From: Bacteroidetes bacterium ADurb.Bin174
Lineage (GTDB): Bacteria > Bacteroidota > Bacteroidia > Bacteroidales > Paludibacteraceae
Assembly: GCA_002070265.1 (NCBI GenBank)
Contig: MWCX01000083.1
Span: 62,001 to 126,000, forward strand
Length of the DNA: 64,000 nt
Direction of reading: 5' to 3'
Part shown: one piece after another, positions 9,389-18,872 of the stretch
Layout of the letters: each line of letters begins with the position of its first letter
Position numbering within the stretch: the stretch's first letter is position 1
The notes under the pieces: model-generated
Database searches by the model: none
The model's input: only the letters and a program-made list of their open reading frames with translations
Told to the model about the DNA's origin: nothing
Position numbers and translations under genes: made by a program

Positions 9389-10708
9389 ATGCAAAAACAC
9401 ATCCTGATAGTAGAAGATGATACGGCATTTGGATTGATGCTGCAGAAATGGTTTCAACGAAACGGTTTCGAAGTGTCGTATTGTTCCGGTATTCAGGCTG
9501 CATACACTGTGTTGAAGGAGAAAATTATCCACATAGTCCTCACCGACTTACAGCTTCCTGATGGAGATGGTATCATGCTGCTGCAATGGATACGCAGTCA
9601 GAAAACAGATATTCCTGTAATTGTTATGACGGGCTACGGAGGCATCCAAAGTGCCGTGTTAGCTATGAAATTGGGAGCTTTTGATTATTTGGAAAAGCCC
9701 CTTGTTCCTTCTGTATTAAAAGAAAAAATAGATCAGGCTTTGGCCAAAGAACCGGAAGCTAAACAGGCAGTACGACAGTTAGTTCTCAGTGATACCATGA
9801 TTATGGGGACGAGTGCTGTTTCTAAACAAGTGTATCATCAGGTGTTAAAAGTGGCTCCAACCCGGCTGTCTATTTTGATCTTAGGTGAAAGCGGTACCGG
9901 CAAGGAATATATTGCCAGGATGATTCACCAAAACAGTAAACGTTCTGCTAAGCCTTTTATAGCCGTTGATTGTGGTAGTTTATCCAAAGAGTTGGCTCCG
10001 AGCGAGTTTTTCGGTCATTTGAAAGGTTCGTTTACTTCTGCCATACAGGACAAAGAAGGTGTGTTTGTAACTGCTTCCGGCGGAACTGTCTTTTTGGATG
10101 AAATCGGTAATTTGTCTTATGAAGCTCAGGCGCAGTTGTTACGGACTTTGCAGGAGCAAAAGGTCAGACCGATCGGATCAACTAAAGATATTTCTGTGGA
10201 TGTGCGTATTCTCGCTGCTACCAATGAAAATTTAGAGCAAGCCATTGAAGAAGGTCGGTTCAGGGAAGATTTGTACTATCGCCTGAATGAACTGTCTATC
10301 TTCGTTCCGCCATTACGGGAAAGGGTAGAGGATATCCCCGTTTTTGCCAATGCCTTTTTAAAGCAGGCTAATCATGAGATGGATAAGAATATACGTGGAT
10401 TTACGCCCGAAGCCATGCAAGTATTGGAAAGGCATTCATGGAGGGGAAATCTCAGGGAATTGCGGAATACGGTGCGCCGTATAGTCCTGTTTGCCAATGA
10501 AGATGTGATTCTTGCTGATGATATGAGTATGATTCAGTTTGAGCAAAGTGATTCATCTGATTTAGCCCTGTATCCCGAGAATGAAGCGGAGCGGATACAA
10601 AAGGCTTTACAGCAAGTAAAAGGGAATAAAACTTTAGCTGCCAAGCTGTTAAAAATAGATAGAAAAACGCTCTACAACAAGATGCACCTTTACGGCATTA
10701 AACTTTGA
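9389..10708 (+). CDS. Sigma54-dependent response regulator (NtrC class)
   Basis: A 439-residue regulator with a receiver domain (acidic pair in VEDD at 8-11, phosphoacceptor Asp53 in LTDLQLPD, switch Thr in VMTGYGG, Lys in LEKPL), an AAA+ domain and a Fis-type helix-turn-helix. Walker A is GESGTGKE and Walker B is GGTVFLDEIGN. The sigma54-contact loop, normally GAFTGA, reads GSFTSA here. The C-terminal helix-turn-helix is GNKTLAAKLLKIDRKTLYNK. The ATG at 9389 gives a normal receiver start; an upstream TTG would add 16 residues. The gene is convergent with a hybrid histidine kinase, the stops overlapping by 11 bp, so the two probably form a two-component pair, resembling the RteA/RteB arrangement of Bacteroides elements. 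Confidence 0.93.
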   Translation: MQKHILIVEDDTAFGLMLQKWFQRNGFEVSYCSGIQAAYTVLKEKIIHIVLTDLQLPDGDGIMLLQWIRSQKTDIPVIVMTGYGGIQSAVLAMKLGAFDYLEKPLVPSVLKEKIDQALAKEPEAKQAVRQLVLSDTMIMGTSAVSKQVYHQVLKVAPTRLSILILGESGTGKEYIARMIHQNSKRSAKPFIAVDCGSLSKELAPSEFFGHLKGSFTSAIQDKEGVFVTASGGTVFLDEIGNLSYEAQAQLLRTLQEQKVRPIGSTKDISVDVRILAATNENLEQAIEEGRFREDLYYRLNELSIFVPPLRERVEDIPVFANAFLKQANHEMDKNIRGFTPEAMQVLERHSWRGNLRELRNTVRRIVLFANEDVILADDMSMIQFEQSDSSDLALYPENEAERIQKALQQVKGNKTLAAKLLKIDRKTLYNKMHLYGIKL

Positions 10709-12902
10709 TGTCGATAATGGCTTGCACATCTTTCGTCCATTTCTCGTATATTTTACCGCGACTTAAATCCATGCGCTTTAAAGCCTCTATCGGATAACCC
10801 AATTGTGCAAACATCGGCAGCATTTGGTGACAAATCGCTTGAGCTTCTTTGAAATTTCTCAACTCCAACATTTGTTTTAATTTTTGCTGATTTTTTATGG
10901 CATTTTGGCGAAATACTTCCATGATTTCTTCGTCTTCTTCCACCCAAAAACTGTCTTCTTCCTGCGTTTTCTCTTCACCGATAAGCTGTCGCAAGTCATC
11001 TATATTAAAAGGTTTTGGGAGAAAACCTGCAAAACCGAGTTGCAAGGCTTGTTCAGTGGTAAAATCTGTATGACCGGACATCAATATCACCGGCATGTTG
11101 GTGTGCGATGAGAGAATCTCAGTTCCGGAAAGCTTGTTCATTTCCATATCCGTGATGATGAGGTTGTAGTCTTGGCTCACAACCTGGTGTCCCAATTTTT
11201 TAATCATTTCTTCCACGACTTTTTTCATGGGTTCGTTGTCTTCAAAGACCACGACCTTTTTCTTTCCTTGAGGAAGTTGCCTGTTCACTTGCTTGACAGG
11301 TATTTCAATCTGCACAGTAGTACCCTTTTGGATTTGCGAATCAATGGTAATCTCACCTTGCAACAAGTCAACCAAACCTTTTACGACATACATACCTACG
11401 CCACTTCCCTCAGAAAGGGTGTTGTTTGCTTCAATACGAACAAAAGCTTGATAAATGGTTTTTATTTTGTCGGCAGGAATTCCTACTCCGCTATCGCTTA
11501 CTTTTAAAATAAAAATGGAGTTTTTAACTTCCATCACAACCCGTACCCATCCTTTTATGGTATATTTGATGGCGTTGGAGATGATATTTGTACAAATTTG
11601 TTTGAGTTTCAGTACATCAGTTTGAATCGTGCAATCCTCTACATTATCGAACTGTAAATCTAATTTTTTCTGAAGGGCAAGGGGCGTAAACCAGGCTTGC
11701 AATTCGTTAGCCAGGTGCTTGGTGTTGAGGGTGGACATAGAAAGCTTCAGACTGCCTTGTTCCAGACTTGAAAAATGCAATAAATTTTCCAATAGAGCAT
11801 GTATGTGACCCACAGCATTTTGCATAGACTTGAGATGTGAAACTTCAAGGTGTTGCTGTGCGTCGGTTTGTTCTAATTCCAAATAACCGTTGATGGTATT
11901 CAAAGGTGTTTTAATGTCATGAGACACAGCCAATAGGAGTTGATGACGGGTGTCCATGACTTGTCTCAATTTTTCTTTGGCTCGTTTGCCCTTGTTTACA
12001 TCGAAAATAATCAGAATGATTAAAATTAGAATCAATACCAGTACTGTAATTCCTCCGGAAACCAACATCATATAATTTTTGACGATGATGATTTCACTTT
12101 GATTGATGGTGTTTTGAATGGATGTCAGCGTTTGATTGTAAATTTGAATCAATAAATTTGATATTTCAGCGGATATTTCGCGATCTGCCTGGATGAATTG
12201 ATCGATTTGAAACCTGATGTTATGAATGTTTTGCTCGTATTGCTGACCGGCAATTTGTGCAATCGAATCCACCTTAGACAAGATGTTTGTAGAATCCGGA
12301 CGCAGAACTTGCAAGGTGTCGGTTTTTGAACTGTAAATGATAAGCGTGGTGTCGGTTTTTGCTTTAAAAGCTTCTCTAAGCCTTTGAAAAAACTTTTTGT
12401 GACCGCCGGTTTTGATGACGGTGTCTTGCTCCACATGAGTACTCTCTTTAAATTCCGGTTCTAAATTTTGCAGTTGTTCTTGAAAAGAGTGAAAATAGTC
12501 TAAAGGATTTTCCTTCGACAAATTTGCTTGCAGACTGCGCATATTGTTCGATTGCTTGTGCAGCAACAAGCTGAGTTGCTTCAATTCATGGGCGCTGGTA
12601 TCATTCTTTTCAATCAGCACTTTGATTAAATCATCGATTTTATGTACTTCCTGCTCAAAGTGGGTAATGAGTGTTGAATCCTGTGTGTTGAGATAGGGAG
12701 CGGTTTGCAGCAGCAAATGACCGGTTTCTGACACCAATTCATGGGTTAGCATCAATGCATCCTGTTGAGTTGTAATGCTTTCCTGCAAATGATGTATCTG
12801 TTGTTTGAGCTTATTGCCGTAAAGCAATGCTAAAGCAATCATCAGGATGATAAAAATATAAATACCGATTGCTTTAAAGCCTATTTGCTTTTCGATATTC
12901 AT
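10698..12902 (-). CDS. Membrane hybrid histidine kinase with a shortened receiver
   Basis: A 734-residue sensor. A membrane helix near residues 11-29, a periplasmic domain rich in helix and coiled coil (about 30-280) and a second membrane helix (about 282-306) precede the cytoplasmic kinase. The HisKA motif SHDIKTPLN places the phosphoaccepting His at 328. The ATPase domain has GVGIPADKI and the G-rich GSGVGMYVVKGL. A receiver follows (FEDNEP, ITDMEM, LMSGH, PKPF), but only about 30 residues separate the acidic pocket from the phospho-Asp, against the usual 43 or so. A C-terminal Hpt-like helical tail closes the protein. The ATG at 12902 is preferred; a GTG at 12920 would overlap murA. It is the last gene of the prs-DUF4290-murA operon. 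Confidence 0.9.
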   Translation of the reverse strand: MNIEKQIGFKAIGIYIFIILMIALALLYGNKLKQQIHHLQESITTQQDALMLTHELVSETGHLLLQTAPYLNTQDSTLITHFEQEVHKIDDLIKVLIEKNDTSAHELKQLSLLLHKQSNNMRSLQANLSKENPLDYFHSFQEQLQNLEPEFKESTHVEQDTVIKTGGHKKFFQRLREAFKAKTDTTLIIYSSKTDTLQVLRPDSTNILSKVDSIAQIAGQQYEQNIHNIRFQIDQFIQADREISAEISNLLIQIYNQTLTSIQNTINQSEIIIVKNYMMLVSGGITVLVLILILIILIIFDVNKGKRAKEKLRQVMDTRHQLLLAVSHDIKTPLNTINGYLELEQTDAQQHLEVSHLKSMQNAVGHIHALLENLLHFSSLEQGSLKLSMSTLNTKHLANELQAWFTPLALQKKLDLQFDNVEDCTIQTDVLKLKQICTNIISNAIKYTIKGWVRVVMEVKNSIFILKVSDSGVGIPADKIKTIYQAFVRIEANNTLSEGSGVGMYVVKGLVDLLQGEITIDSQIQKGTTVQIEIPVKQVNRQLPQGKKKVVVFEDNEPMKKVVEEMIKKLGHQVVSQDYNLIITDMEMNKLSGTEILSSHTNMPVILMSGHTDFTTEQALQLGFAGFLPKPFNIDDLRQLIGEEKTQEEDSFWVEEDEEIMEVFRQNAIKNQQKLKQMLELRNFKEAQAICHQMLPMFAQLGYPIEALKRMDLSRGKIYEKWTKDVQAIIDIKV

Positions 12903-12912
12903 TTCAGGTGGT

Positions 12913-14217
12913 TTAAACACGCTCTATATGAGCGCCTAATGCTCTTAATCTGATGTCAATATCCTGGTAGCCTCTGTCGATTTGATCAATATTGTTAATG
13001 ATGCTGGTTCCTTCGGCTGATAAAGCAGCAATCAACAAAGCAATACCGGCGCGAATGTCCGGAGAAGTCATTTTAGCAGCCCGCAGATTCAAGTTTTCAC
13101 CTTGTCCGATAACGGTAGCCCGATGGGGATCGCATAAAATAATCTGTGCTCCCATGTCTATGAGTTTATCGACGAAAAACAGTCGGCTTTCAAACATTTT
13201 TTGATGTATTAAAACGGTGCCTTTAGCTTTTGTAGCTACTACCAAAAATACACTCAGCAAGTCGGGTGTCAACCCTGGCCAGGGTGCATCAGCCAAAGTC
13301 ATGATAGACCCATCGATGAAAGATTCAATGGTATAAGATGGCTGTTCGGGAACGAAAATATCATTACCCCGTCTTTCTATTTGGATACCAAGTTTTCTGA
13401 AGCTATCGGGAATAATTCCCAATTGATCATAAGCCACATTTTTGATGGTGATGGCCGACCCGGTCATTGCCGCCAATCCGATAAAACTGCCAACCTCAAT
13501 CATATCCGGTAAGATGGTGTGTTCGCAGCCATGCAGTTTTTTCACGCCTTTTATGGTAAGAAGATTAGAGGCAACGCCTGTGATATTGGCGCCCATACGA
13601 TTTAACATTTTGGATAGTTGTTGTAAGTAAGGTTCGCAAGCAGCGTTATAGATGGTGGTAGTTCCTTCAGCAAGCACTGCCGTCATAAGGATGTTGGCTG
13701 TACCCGTTACCGAGGCTTCATCTAAGTGCATGTAAGTTCCGGTCAGCTTGTCAGCTTTGACTTCATAAACTTTACGTTCCGGATCATATTCGAACTCAGC
13801 ACCTAACTTTTGAATACCAATAAAGTGCGTATCCAACCTTCTTCTGCCGATTTTATCGCCACCCGGCTTGGGTATCAAAGCTTTGCCAAATCTTGCTGTC
13901 AGGGGTCCGATTATCATTACAGAACCACGCAAAGATGCGCTTTTAGCATAAAACTCCGGTGTGTGCAGGTAATCTAAATTGACTTGATCAGCCTGGAAAG
14001 AATAGCTGTGTCTGTTGATTTGCTGCACTGTAACGCCCATATTAGCCAACAAATCTATCAGATTATTGACATCAATAATATCGGGAATATTGTGAATGGT
14101 AACTTTTTCATCTGTTAAAAGGACGGCACAGATAACTTGCAGAGCCTCATTTTTAGCTCCTTGAGGAATGATTTCGCCGGCTAATTTCTGTTTTCCTTTG
14201 ATAACAAATGACGCCAT
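12913..14217 (-). CDS. murA: UDP-N-acetylglucosamine 1-carboxyvinyltransferase
   Basis: A 434-residue EPT transferase that adds enolpyruvate from PEP to UDP-GlcNAc, the first committed step of peptidoglycan synthesis in the cytoplasm. The N-terminus has GAKNEALQV (the conserved K-N pair), and the mobile active-site loop reads KPGGDKIGRRRLDTH. In the Escherichia coli enzyme the residue after GG is Cys115; here it is Asp121. The reaction is known to work with Asp in that position, and such enzymes are insensitive to fosfomycin. Later EPT-family features include TAVLAEGTTTIYNAACEP and the C-terminal RAGIALLIAALSAEGTS. It is separated by 1 nt from DUF4290 upstream and by 10 nt from the kinase downstream. 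Confidence 0.95.
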   Translation of the reverse strand: MASFVIKGKQKLAGEIIPQGAKNEALQVICAVLLTDEKVTIHNIPDIIDVNNLIDLLANMGVTVQQINRHSYSFQADQVNLDYLHTPEFYAKSASLRGSVMIIGPLTARFGKALIPKPGGDKIGRRRLDTHFIGIQKLGAEFEYDPERKVYEVKADKLTGTYMHLDEASVTGTANILMTAVLAEGTTTIYNAACEPYLQQLSKMLNRMGANITGVASNLLTIKGVKKLHGCEHTILPDMIEVGSFIGLAAMTGSAITIKNVAYDQLGIIPDSFRKLGIQIERRGNDIFVPEQPSYTIESFIDGSIMTLADAPWPGLTPDLLSVFLVVATKAKGTVLIHQKMFESRLFFVDKLIDMGAQIILCDPHRATVIGQGENLNLRAAKMTSPDIRAGIALLIAALSAEGTSIINNIDQIDRGYQDIDIRLRALGAHIERV

Positions 14218-14218
14218 A

Positions 14219-14809
14219 TTATTTCTTTTTGGATCTGTTCTTTTTATTGTTATTATGGAGTACGTCTCTTGATTCTACCAACTTGAAAGAATCATCCGTA
14301 TAGTCTAATTTACCGTTGGATAGTTCTTTTAAATCTTCGAAGATTTTTTTATTATCTACAACTTCTTTGTTCCAGGTCAGAAAGCACTTTTTCATTTGAT
14401 TGGCGATCAGGCGTATCAACTCATTCCGTTCATCTCCTTCTTCGTAATCAGCCACCTTTTCAATCATTTTCTCCAGGGTAATTCCATAATGCTGATAGCG
14501 CATTTTGTTGGTTTTATACGGTATTCTTTCAGGGGGAGCATTCAGATTTTCTTCTTTTACGATTTCGTAAGGATAGTCTATGTCTAATTTAAAATCAGAC
14601 ATGATTGCTACGTGGTCCCATAGTTTATGTTTAAAATCACTGATATCTCTCAAGTAGGGGAAAAAATTACCCATAATGTTGACAATCGTATTCACACAAC
14701 GGGTACGCTCATCACGATCTTCTATCGTAACGGCATGTTGAACCATGCGTTGAATATTGCGCCCGTATTCGGGCATAATCAATCGATCTTGTAGGGTTGG
14801 ATATTCCAT
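14219..14809 (-). CDS. DUF4290 family protein
   Basis: A 196-residue soluble, helical protein with no signal peptide or membrane segment. The opening MEYPTLQDRLIMPEYGRNIQRMVQ and the central ERTRCVNTIVNIMGNFFPYLRD match what I recall of DUF4290, a Bacteroidota family commonly placed next to murA, as here (1-nt gap). The C-terminus is a lysine/asparagine-rich basic tail (NNNKKNRSKKK), which could bind nucleic acid or membrane surface. Its function is unknown; the tight coupling with murA suggests a role linked to envelope growth. Confidence 0.75.
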   Translation of the reverse strand: MEYPTLQDRLIMPEYGRNIQRMVQHAVTIEDRDERTRCVNTIVNIMGNFFPYLRDISDFKHKLWDHVAIMSDFKLDIDYPYEIVKEENLNAPPERIPYKTNKMRYQHYGITLEKMIEKVADYEEGDERNELIRLIANQMKKCFLTWNKEVVDNKKIFEDLKELSNGKLDYTDDSFKLVESRDVLHNNNKKNRSKKK

Positions 14810-14857
14810 ATTACGTTAAATGTTTGGTTTGTAAAGTAGTAAAGATTTATTTTCCAT

Positions 14858-15808
14858 TCATCGTTTGATGACATATTGTTCGGAGATTGAACGGTGGGAT
14901 TGTACTCTTTCTATGGTGTCGGCAAACATTTCGGCACAACTGAGAATTTTAACTTTGGGGCATCTGTTGACATCAAAAGGAATGGAGTCAGTAAATGCTA
15001 TTTCCTGCAAAGCAGATTGTAAGATTCTTTCCGAAGCCTTGCCTGACATCACACCATGAGAAACAATGGCACGTACTGAATTGGCTCCGTCTTTCATCAT
15101 TAAATCGGCAGCCATGCACAATGTGTTACCTGTATCTATCATATCATCTACAATGACAACATCTTTTCCCTCTACATCTCCGATGATGCGCATTTCACCT
15201 ACCACATTGGCTTTTTCGCGTGCTTTATGACACAGCACCATAGGCACTCCAAGATGTTTTGAGAAAGTATTTGCCCGTTTCGATCCTCCGACATCCGGAG
15301 AGGCAATGACCAGTTCTTTTAGGTTTAAAGATTGAATGTACGGGATAAAAATGCTGGAGGCATAGAGGTGGTCAACCGGTACATCGAAAAAACCTTGAAT
15401 TTGATCAGCATGTAAGTCCATGGTAATTATTCTGTCAATGCCGGCAACACTCAGTAAGTCGGCAATCAACTTAGCACCAAGGGACACCCTCGGTTTGTCT
15501 TTTCTATCCTGTCTTGCCCAACCGAAATAAGGGATTACGGCGATGATTTTATAAGCAGAAGCCCTTTTTGCTGCATCTATCATCAGCAATAATTCCATCA
15601 GATTATCCGAATTGGGAAAAGTGGATTGAATAAGGTAGAGGGATTGACCGCGAATGGACTCTTCGTATGAAACGGCAAACTCTCCGTCGGCGAAATGTTC
15701 GATGATCATATTTCCGAGCGGAGAGTTTAGATTTTGACATATTTTTTCTGCAAGATATCGACTGTTTGTACCTGAAAATACTTTGAATGATGAGTTTGGT
15801 GAAGCCAT
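14858..15808 (-). CDS. prs: Ribose-phosphate pyrophosphokinase
   Basis: A 316-residue PRPP synthetase that makes phosphoribosyl pyrophosphate from ribose-5-phosphate and ATP, for nucleotide, histidine and tryptophan synthesis. The ATP-binding flexible loop YFGWARQDRKDKPRVS lies near residues 94-110, the metal-binding DLHADQIQGFF near 130, and the ribose-phosphate loop VIVDDMIDTGNTL near 215-227. Length is normal for the family. A TAnnTTTG element at 15834 supplies its own promoter, 25 nt upstream. DUF4290, murA and the kinase follow on the same strand with small gaps, so prs probably heads that operon. Confidence 0.96.
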   Translation of the reverse strand: MASPNSSFKVFSGTNSRYLAEKICQNLNSPLGNMIIEHFADGEFAVSYEESIRGQSLYLIQSTFPNSDNLMELLLMIDAAKRASAYKIIAVIPYFGWARQDRKDKPRVSLGAKLIADLLSVAGIDRIITMDLHADQIQGFFDVPVDHLYASSIFIPYIQSLNLKELVIASPDVGGSKRANTFSKHLGVPMVLCHKAREKANVVGEMRIIGDVEGKDVVIVDDMIDTGNTLCMAADLMMKDGANSVRAIVSHGVMSGKASERILQSALQEIAFTDSIPFDVNRCPKVKILSCAEMFADTIERVQSHRSISEQYVIKR

Positions 15809-15833
15809 GGAGATTGTTTATTAGAATTTGCTA

Positions 15834-15841
15834 CAAATGTA
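15834..15841 (-). promoter_or_regulatory. -7 element (TACATTTG) for prs
   Basis: On the minus strand TACATTTG matches TAnnTTTG and ends 25 nt before the prs ATG. It abuts the stop codon of leuB, so prs can be transcribed independently of the leu operon that reads toward it. Confidence 0.55.
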
Positions 15842-16918
15842 CTATTTCTTATTAATATAAGCAACAATCCATTCACCGACTTTTGATGTAGAATAAGCTT
15901 TTCCTTTACCGGCAATGTCTTCCGTAACAATTTTTTCAGTCAAAGAAGCTTCTACTGCTTCACGAATCAACGCACCTTCTTCCATCATCTCAAATGCATA
16001 TTCGAACATCAAGGCTGCAGAAAGAATGGCAGCTAACGGGTTAGCTATGTTTTTCCCTGCTGCCTGCGGATAGGAGCCGTGTATGGGTTCAAAAACGGAA
16101 GTGTGAATACCAATGGATGCGGAAGGTAACATACCCAGAGAACCGGTGATTACAGAAGCTTCATCCGTCAAAATATCACCGAAAAGATTTTCAGTCACCA
16201 ATACATCAAAACTTTTAGGCCATTGGATGATGCGCATGGCTGCATTGTCCACAAACATATATTCGGTTTCGATATCCGGATACTGAAGAGCAATTTCTTG
16301 CGTAATTTCTCGCCATAGTCTGCTTGATGCCAATATGTTCGCTTTATCAATCAAGGTTACCTTCTTTTTACGTTGTCCGGCAAATTTATAAGCCAAATGT
16401 ATGATTCTTTCTATCTCTTCACGAGTGTAAATGCAAGTGTCGTATGCGGTGTTGCCATCTTCGGAGCGTCCCTGCGGACGACCGAAATACAACCCTCCCG
16501 TAAGTTCACGAATGCATATAAAGTCTGCTCCCGCAACCAAGTCGGCACGTAAGGGAGATTTATGCAATAAAGAAGGGAAAGTTGTAACCGGACGAATATT
16601 GGCATACAAGCCCAAGGATTTTCTCATCCTTAATAAACCCTGTTCCGGACGCACTTTAGCCGTAGGGTCATTGTCGTACTTAGGATCACCGATTGCACCG
16701 AAAAGTACGGCATCAGAGCGCATGCACAACTCATGAGTTTCTTTGGGATACGGATCCCCAACTGCATCAATAGCCCATGCACCTGTGATGCCTTCCTCAT
16801 ATTGTAAATTGTGCCCGAATTTTTTACAAATGGCTTTAGTCACTTCTAAGGCCTGCCTGGTGATTTCAGGACCTATACCGTCACCGGCTAATACTGCGAT
16901 TTTGAGTTGTTGATTCAT
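15842..16918 (-). CDS. leuB: 3-isopropylmalate dehydrogenase
   Basis: A 358-residue oxidative decarboxylase that converts 3-isopropylmalate to 2-oxoisocaproate in leucine synthesis; the enzyme can also act on 3-methylmalate on the citramalate route to isoleucine. Visible are the start [13 protein letters not shown], the substrate-binding arginines in [21 protein letters not shown], the Tyr of GGLYFGRP, the catalytic Lys in LIDKANIL and the metal aspartates in [12 protein letters not shown] normal LeuB length and C-terminus are present. It is last in the leu operon, 251 nt after leuA2; that gap is filled with a composite repeat rather than a promoter that I can recognise. Confidence 0.96.
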   Translation of the reverse strand: MNQQLKIAVLAGDGIGPEITRQALEVTKAICKKFGHNLQYEEGITGAWAIDAVGDPYPKETHELCMRSDAVLFGAIGDPKYDNDPTAKVRPEQGLLRMRKSLGLYANIRPVTTFPSLLHKSPLRADLVAGADFICIRELTGGLYFGRPQGRSEDGNTAYDTCIYTREEIERIIHLAYKFAGQRKKKVTLIDKANILASSRLWREITQEIALQYPDIETEYMFVDNAAMRIIQWPKSFDVLVTENLFGDILTDEASVITGSLGMLPSASIGIHTSVFEPIHGSYPQAAGKNIANPLAAILSAALMFEYAFEMMEEGALIREAVEASLTEKIVTEDIAGKGKAYSTSKVGEWIVAYINKK

Positions 16919-16956
16919 ATTTTTTTGTTTTGTTATTTTTAATGATGTAACTTTTA

Positions 16957-17168
16957 GAAGTTAAGTAGTTGGTAGTTAGTAGTTGGTAGTTTTTTTTTGA
17001 AGTTATTGAAGTTAAAGAAGTTAGGGAAGTTAGCGTGTTCCGGGGTCTGGGGTCACGTGGTCTGATTCGTTCTTTGTTATTCGTTCTTTGTCTTTATTCT
17101 TTATTCTTTGCTCTTTGTTCTTCACTTTTCATTTTTAGTTTTTAGTTCTTAGTTTATAGTTTTTCGTT
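16957..17168. repeat. Composite intergenic repeat, copy 1
   Basis: The leuA2-leuB gap is made of four word families: AGTAGTTGGTAGTT units, then GAAGTTA units, then a C/G-rich part (GTGTTCCGGGGTC, GGGTCACGTGG), then TTCTTTG/TTCGTTC units. The same modules in the same order relative to the flanking genes fill the cysK-metY gap at 28681-28860. Read along the genes, both copies start right at the upstream stop codon. Confidence 0.75.
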
Positions 17169-17169
17169 C

Positions 17170-18771
17170 TTAGTTGTTCTTGCCGTTCTCCCCTTCAATA
17201 ATATTCAGCATTTTCTCCGTTGCTTTGATGGCAGATACAGTTTGGTCAGTTGATAATCCTCTTGTTCTGAATGTTTTATCATTGAATTTCCAAGTGATGA
17301 TGGTTTGTACCATAGCATTTGTTTGTCCGCCGGGTGGAATATAGACCTCATAATCCAATAGTTCCGGTGTGGGCTTATTTAATTTTTTGTAGATTTTATA
17401 CATGGCTTTTGAAATAGCATGATATTGTCCTTCACCTGCAGCCGATTGTTGATAAACTTCTCCGTAGATTTCCATCTTAACGATTGCCATCGGACGTAAG
17501 CCTTTACTGATAGCTGTGCTGTAATCCAGTACTTTCACAGGACTGTCATCCCTCGTTGAGTTTTTGATAATGTCGGATACGATAAAGGGCAATTCTTCAA
17601 TGGTAACCACTTCCTTTTTATCACCCAATTCAATGACACGTTGAGTAACCAGTGCCATCATTTCGTCGTCCAGTTCAATGCCCAACATCCGTAAGTTTTG
17701 AATGATATTGGCTTTTCCGGATGTTTTACCTAAGGCATAAACCCTTTCCCGACCGAAACGTTCAGGTAATAAATCATTGTAATACAGATTGCGTTTGTTA
17801 TCGCCATCAGCATGAATTCCTGCTACCTGCGTAAAAACATTGTCGCCGATAACAGGCTTGTTGGCAGGAATGCGTATTCCCGAATAGGATTCCACCAGTT
17901 TACTTACATCGTTGATTTTACTCTCGTCTATATTGGTTCTTTTTTTCGATTGATCATGTAGTACCGCAATGGTACTGGATAGAGGAGCATTGCCTGCACG
18001 CTCGCCCAAACCATTGATGGTTACATGTACGCCTTTCACGCCTGCTTTTACAGCTTCAAATATATTGGAAACCGCTAAATCATAATCGTTATGCGCATGA
18101 AAATCGAAATGTAAATCAGGATAACGACCCACCATCTTTATGCAGAATTTGAATGTTTCCGAGGGATTTAATATGCCCAAAGTATCAGGTAACATGAAAC
18201 GTGCAATGGATTCATCTTTCAGATTATCCACCATATAAAACACATAATCTTCGGAGTCGCGCATGCCGTTCGACCAGTCTTCAAGATAAATATTGACGGT
18301 AATACCCATCTCACGTGCATATGCCAGGACTTGCCTGATGTCGGCCAAGTGTTGGTCGGGAGTTTTTCTTAATTGATGTTTACAATGATTCTCAGAACCC
18401 TTACACAAAAGATTCACTACCTTGCAACCCGCGTTCTGTGCCCATTCCAAAGAAGTCCTACCATCTACAAAACCCAATACTTCCACTTTGTCAATATGTC
18501 CATTATCTTTTGCCCATTGCGCAATCCTTTTGACAGAAGCATATTCACCATCCGAAACACGTGCAGAGGCAATTTCGATTCTATCCACCCGCAATTCTTC
18601 CAACAGAAGCTTGGCTATGCTCAGTTTTTCAGCCGTTACAAATGATACTCCAGAGGTCTGTTCCCCGTCGCGCAGGGTAGTATCCATGATTTCGACGAAG
18701 CCCCCTAAATCCCCCAAGGGGGACTTTGGGGTAGGTTCTTCTTTGAAATTTATATTGTCAAGATTTTTCAT
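17170..18771 (-). CDS. LeuA-family synthase, probable citramalate synthase (leuA2)
   Basis: A 533-residue DRE-TIM enzyme. The catalytic barrel starts at [18 protein letters not shown], with metal-binding HAHNDYDLA later and the NGLGERAGNAPLS motif of the family; a LeuA dimerisation/allosteric domain fills about the last 130 residues. Family members make 2-isopropylmalate, citramalate or related acids from acetyl-CoA. A true LeuA is encoded at the head of the same operon, so this second synthase more probably makes citramalate for isoleucine. About 24 residues precede the normal start of the fold: MKNLDNINFK, then a segment encoded by the interspersed G/C-rich repeat ([13 protein letters not shown]). 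Deleting that segment restores a normal N-terminus, so it looks like a repeat insertion. No upstream promoter is evident. Confidence 0.85.
   Translation of the reverse strand: MKNLDNINFKEEPTPKSPLGDLGGFVEIMDTTLRDGEQTSGVSFVTAEKLSIAKLLLEELRVDRIEIASARVSDGEYASVKRIAQWAKDNGHIDKVEVLGFVDGRTSLEWAQNAGCKVVNLLCKGSENHCKHQLRKTPDQHLADIRQVLAYAREMGITVNIYLEDWSNGMRDSEDYVFYMVDNLKDESIARFMLPDTLGILNPSETFKFCIKMVGRYPDLHFDFHAHNDYDLAVSNIFEAVKAGVKGVHVTINGLGERAGNAPLSSTIAVLHDQSKKRTNIDESKINDVSKLVESYSGIRIPANKPVIGDNVFTQVAGIHADGDNKRNLYYNDLLPERFGRERVYALGKTSGKANIIQNLRMLGIELDDEMMALVTQRVIELGDKKEVVTIEELPFIVSDIIKNSTRDDSPVKVLDYSTAISKGLRPMAIVKMEIYGEVYQQSAAGEGQYHAISKAMYKIYKKLNKPTPELLDYEVYIPPGGQTNAMVQTIITWKFNDKTFRTRGLSTDQTVSAIKATEKMLNIIEGENGKNN
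18697..18735 (-). repeat. G/C-rich interspersed repeat inside leuA2
   Basis: On the plus strand this holds AAGCCCCCTAAATCCCCCAA followed by GGGGGACTTTGGGG. It is an in-frame copy lying within the 5' end of leuA2. The same element in the opposite orientation lies at 20436-20468 (end of leuD), with relatives at 23109-23144 and 23327-23382. Confidence 0.85.
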
Positions 18772-18872
18772 TTTCTATAATTGTTATTGTTATTTTACTT
18801 TGGAGAATTTGGTGCTTTTGGGCAGTTTCGCTTTTACCAAATCATACGAATGTTTTATTCATATGCAATTAT

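Noticed and set aside
12903-12920. GTG start for the histidine kinase at 12920
   Set aside because: It would overlap murA and add six residues; the ATG at 12902 gives a normal spacing of 10 nt and a start just before the first membrane helix.
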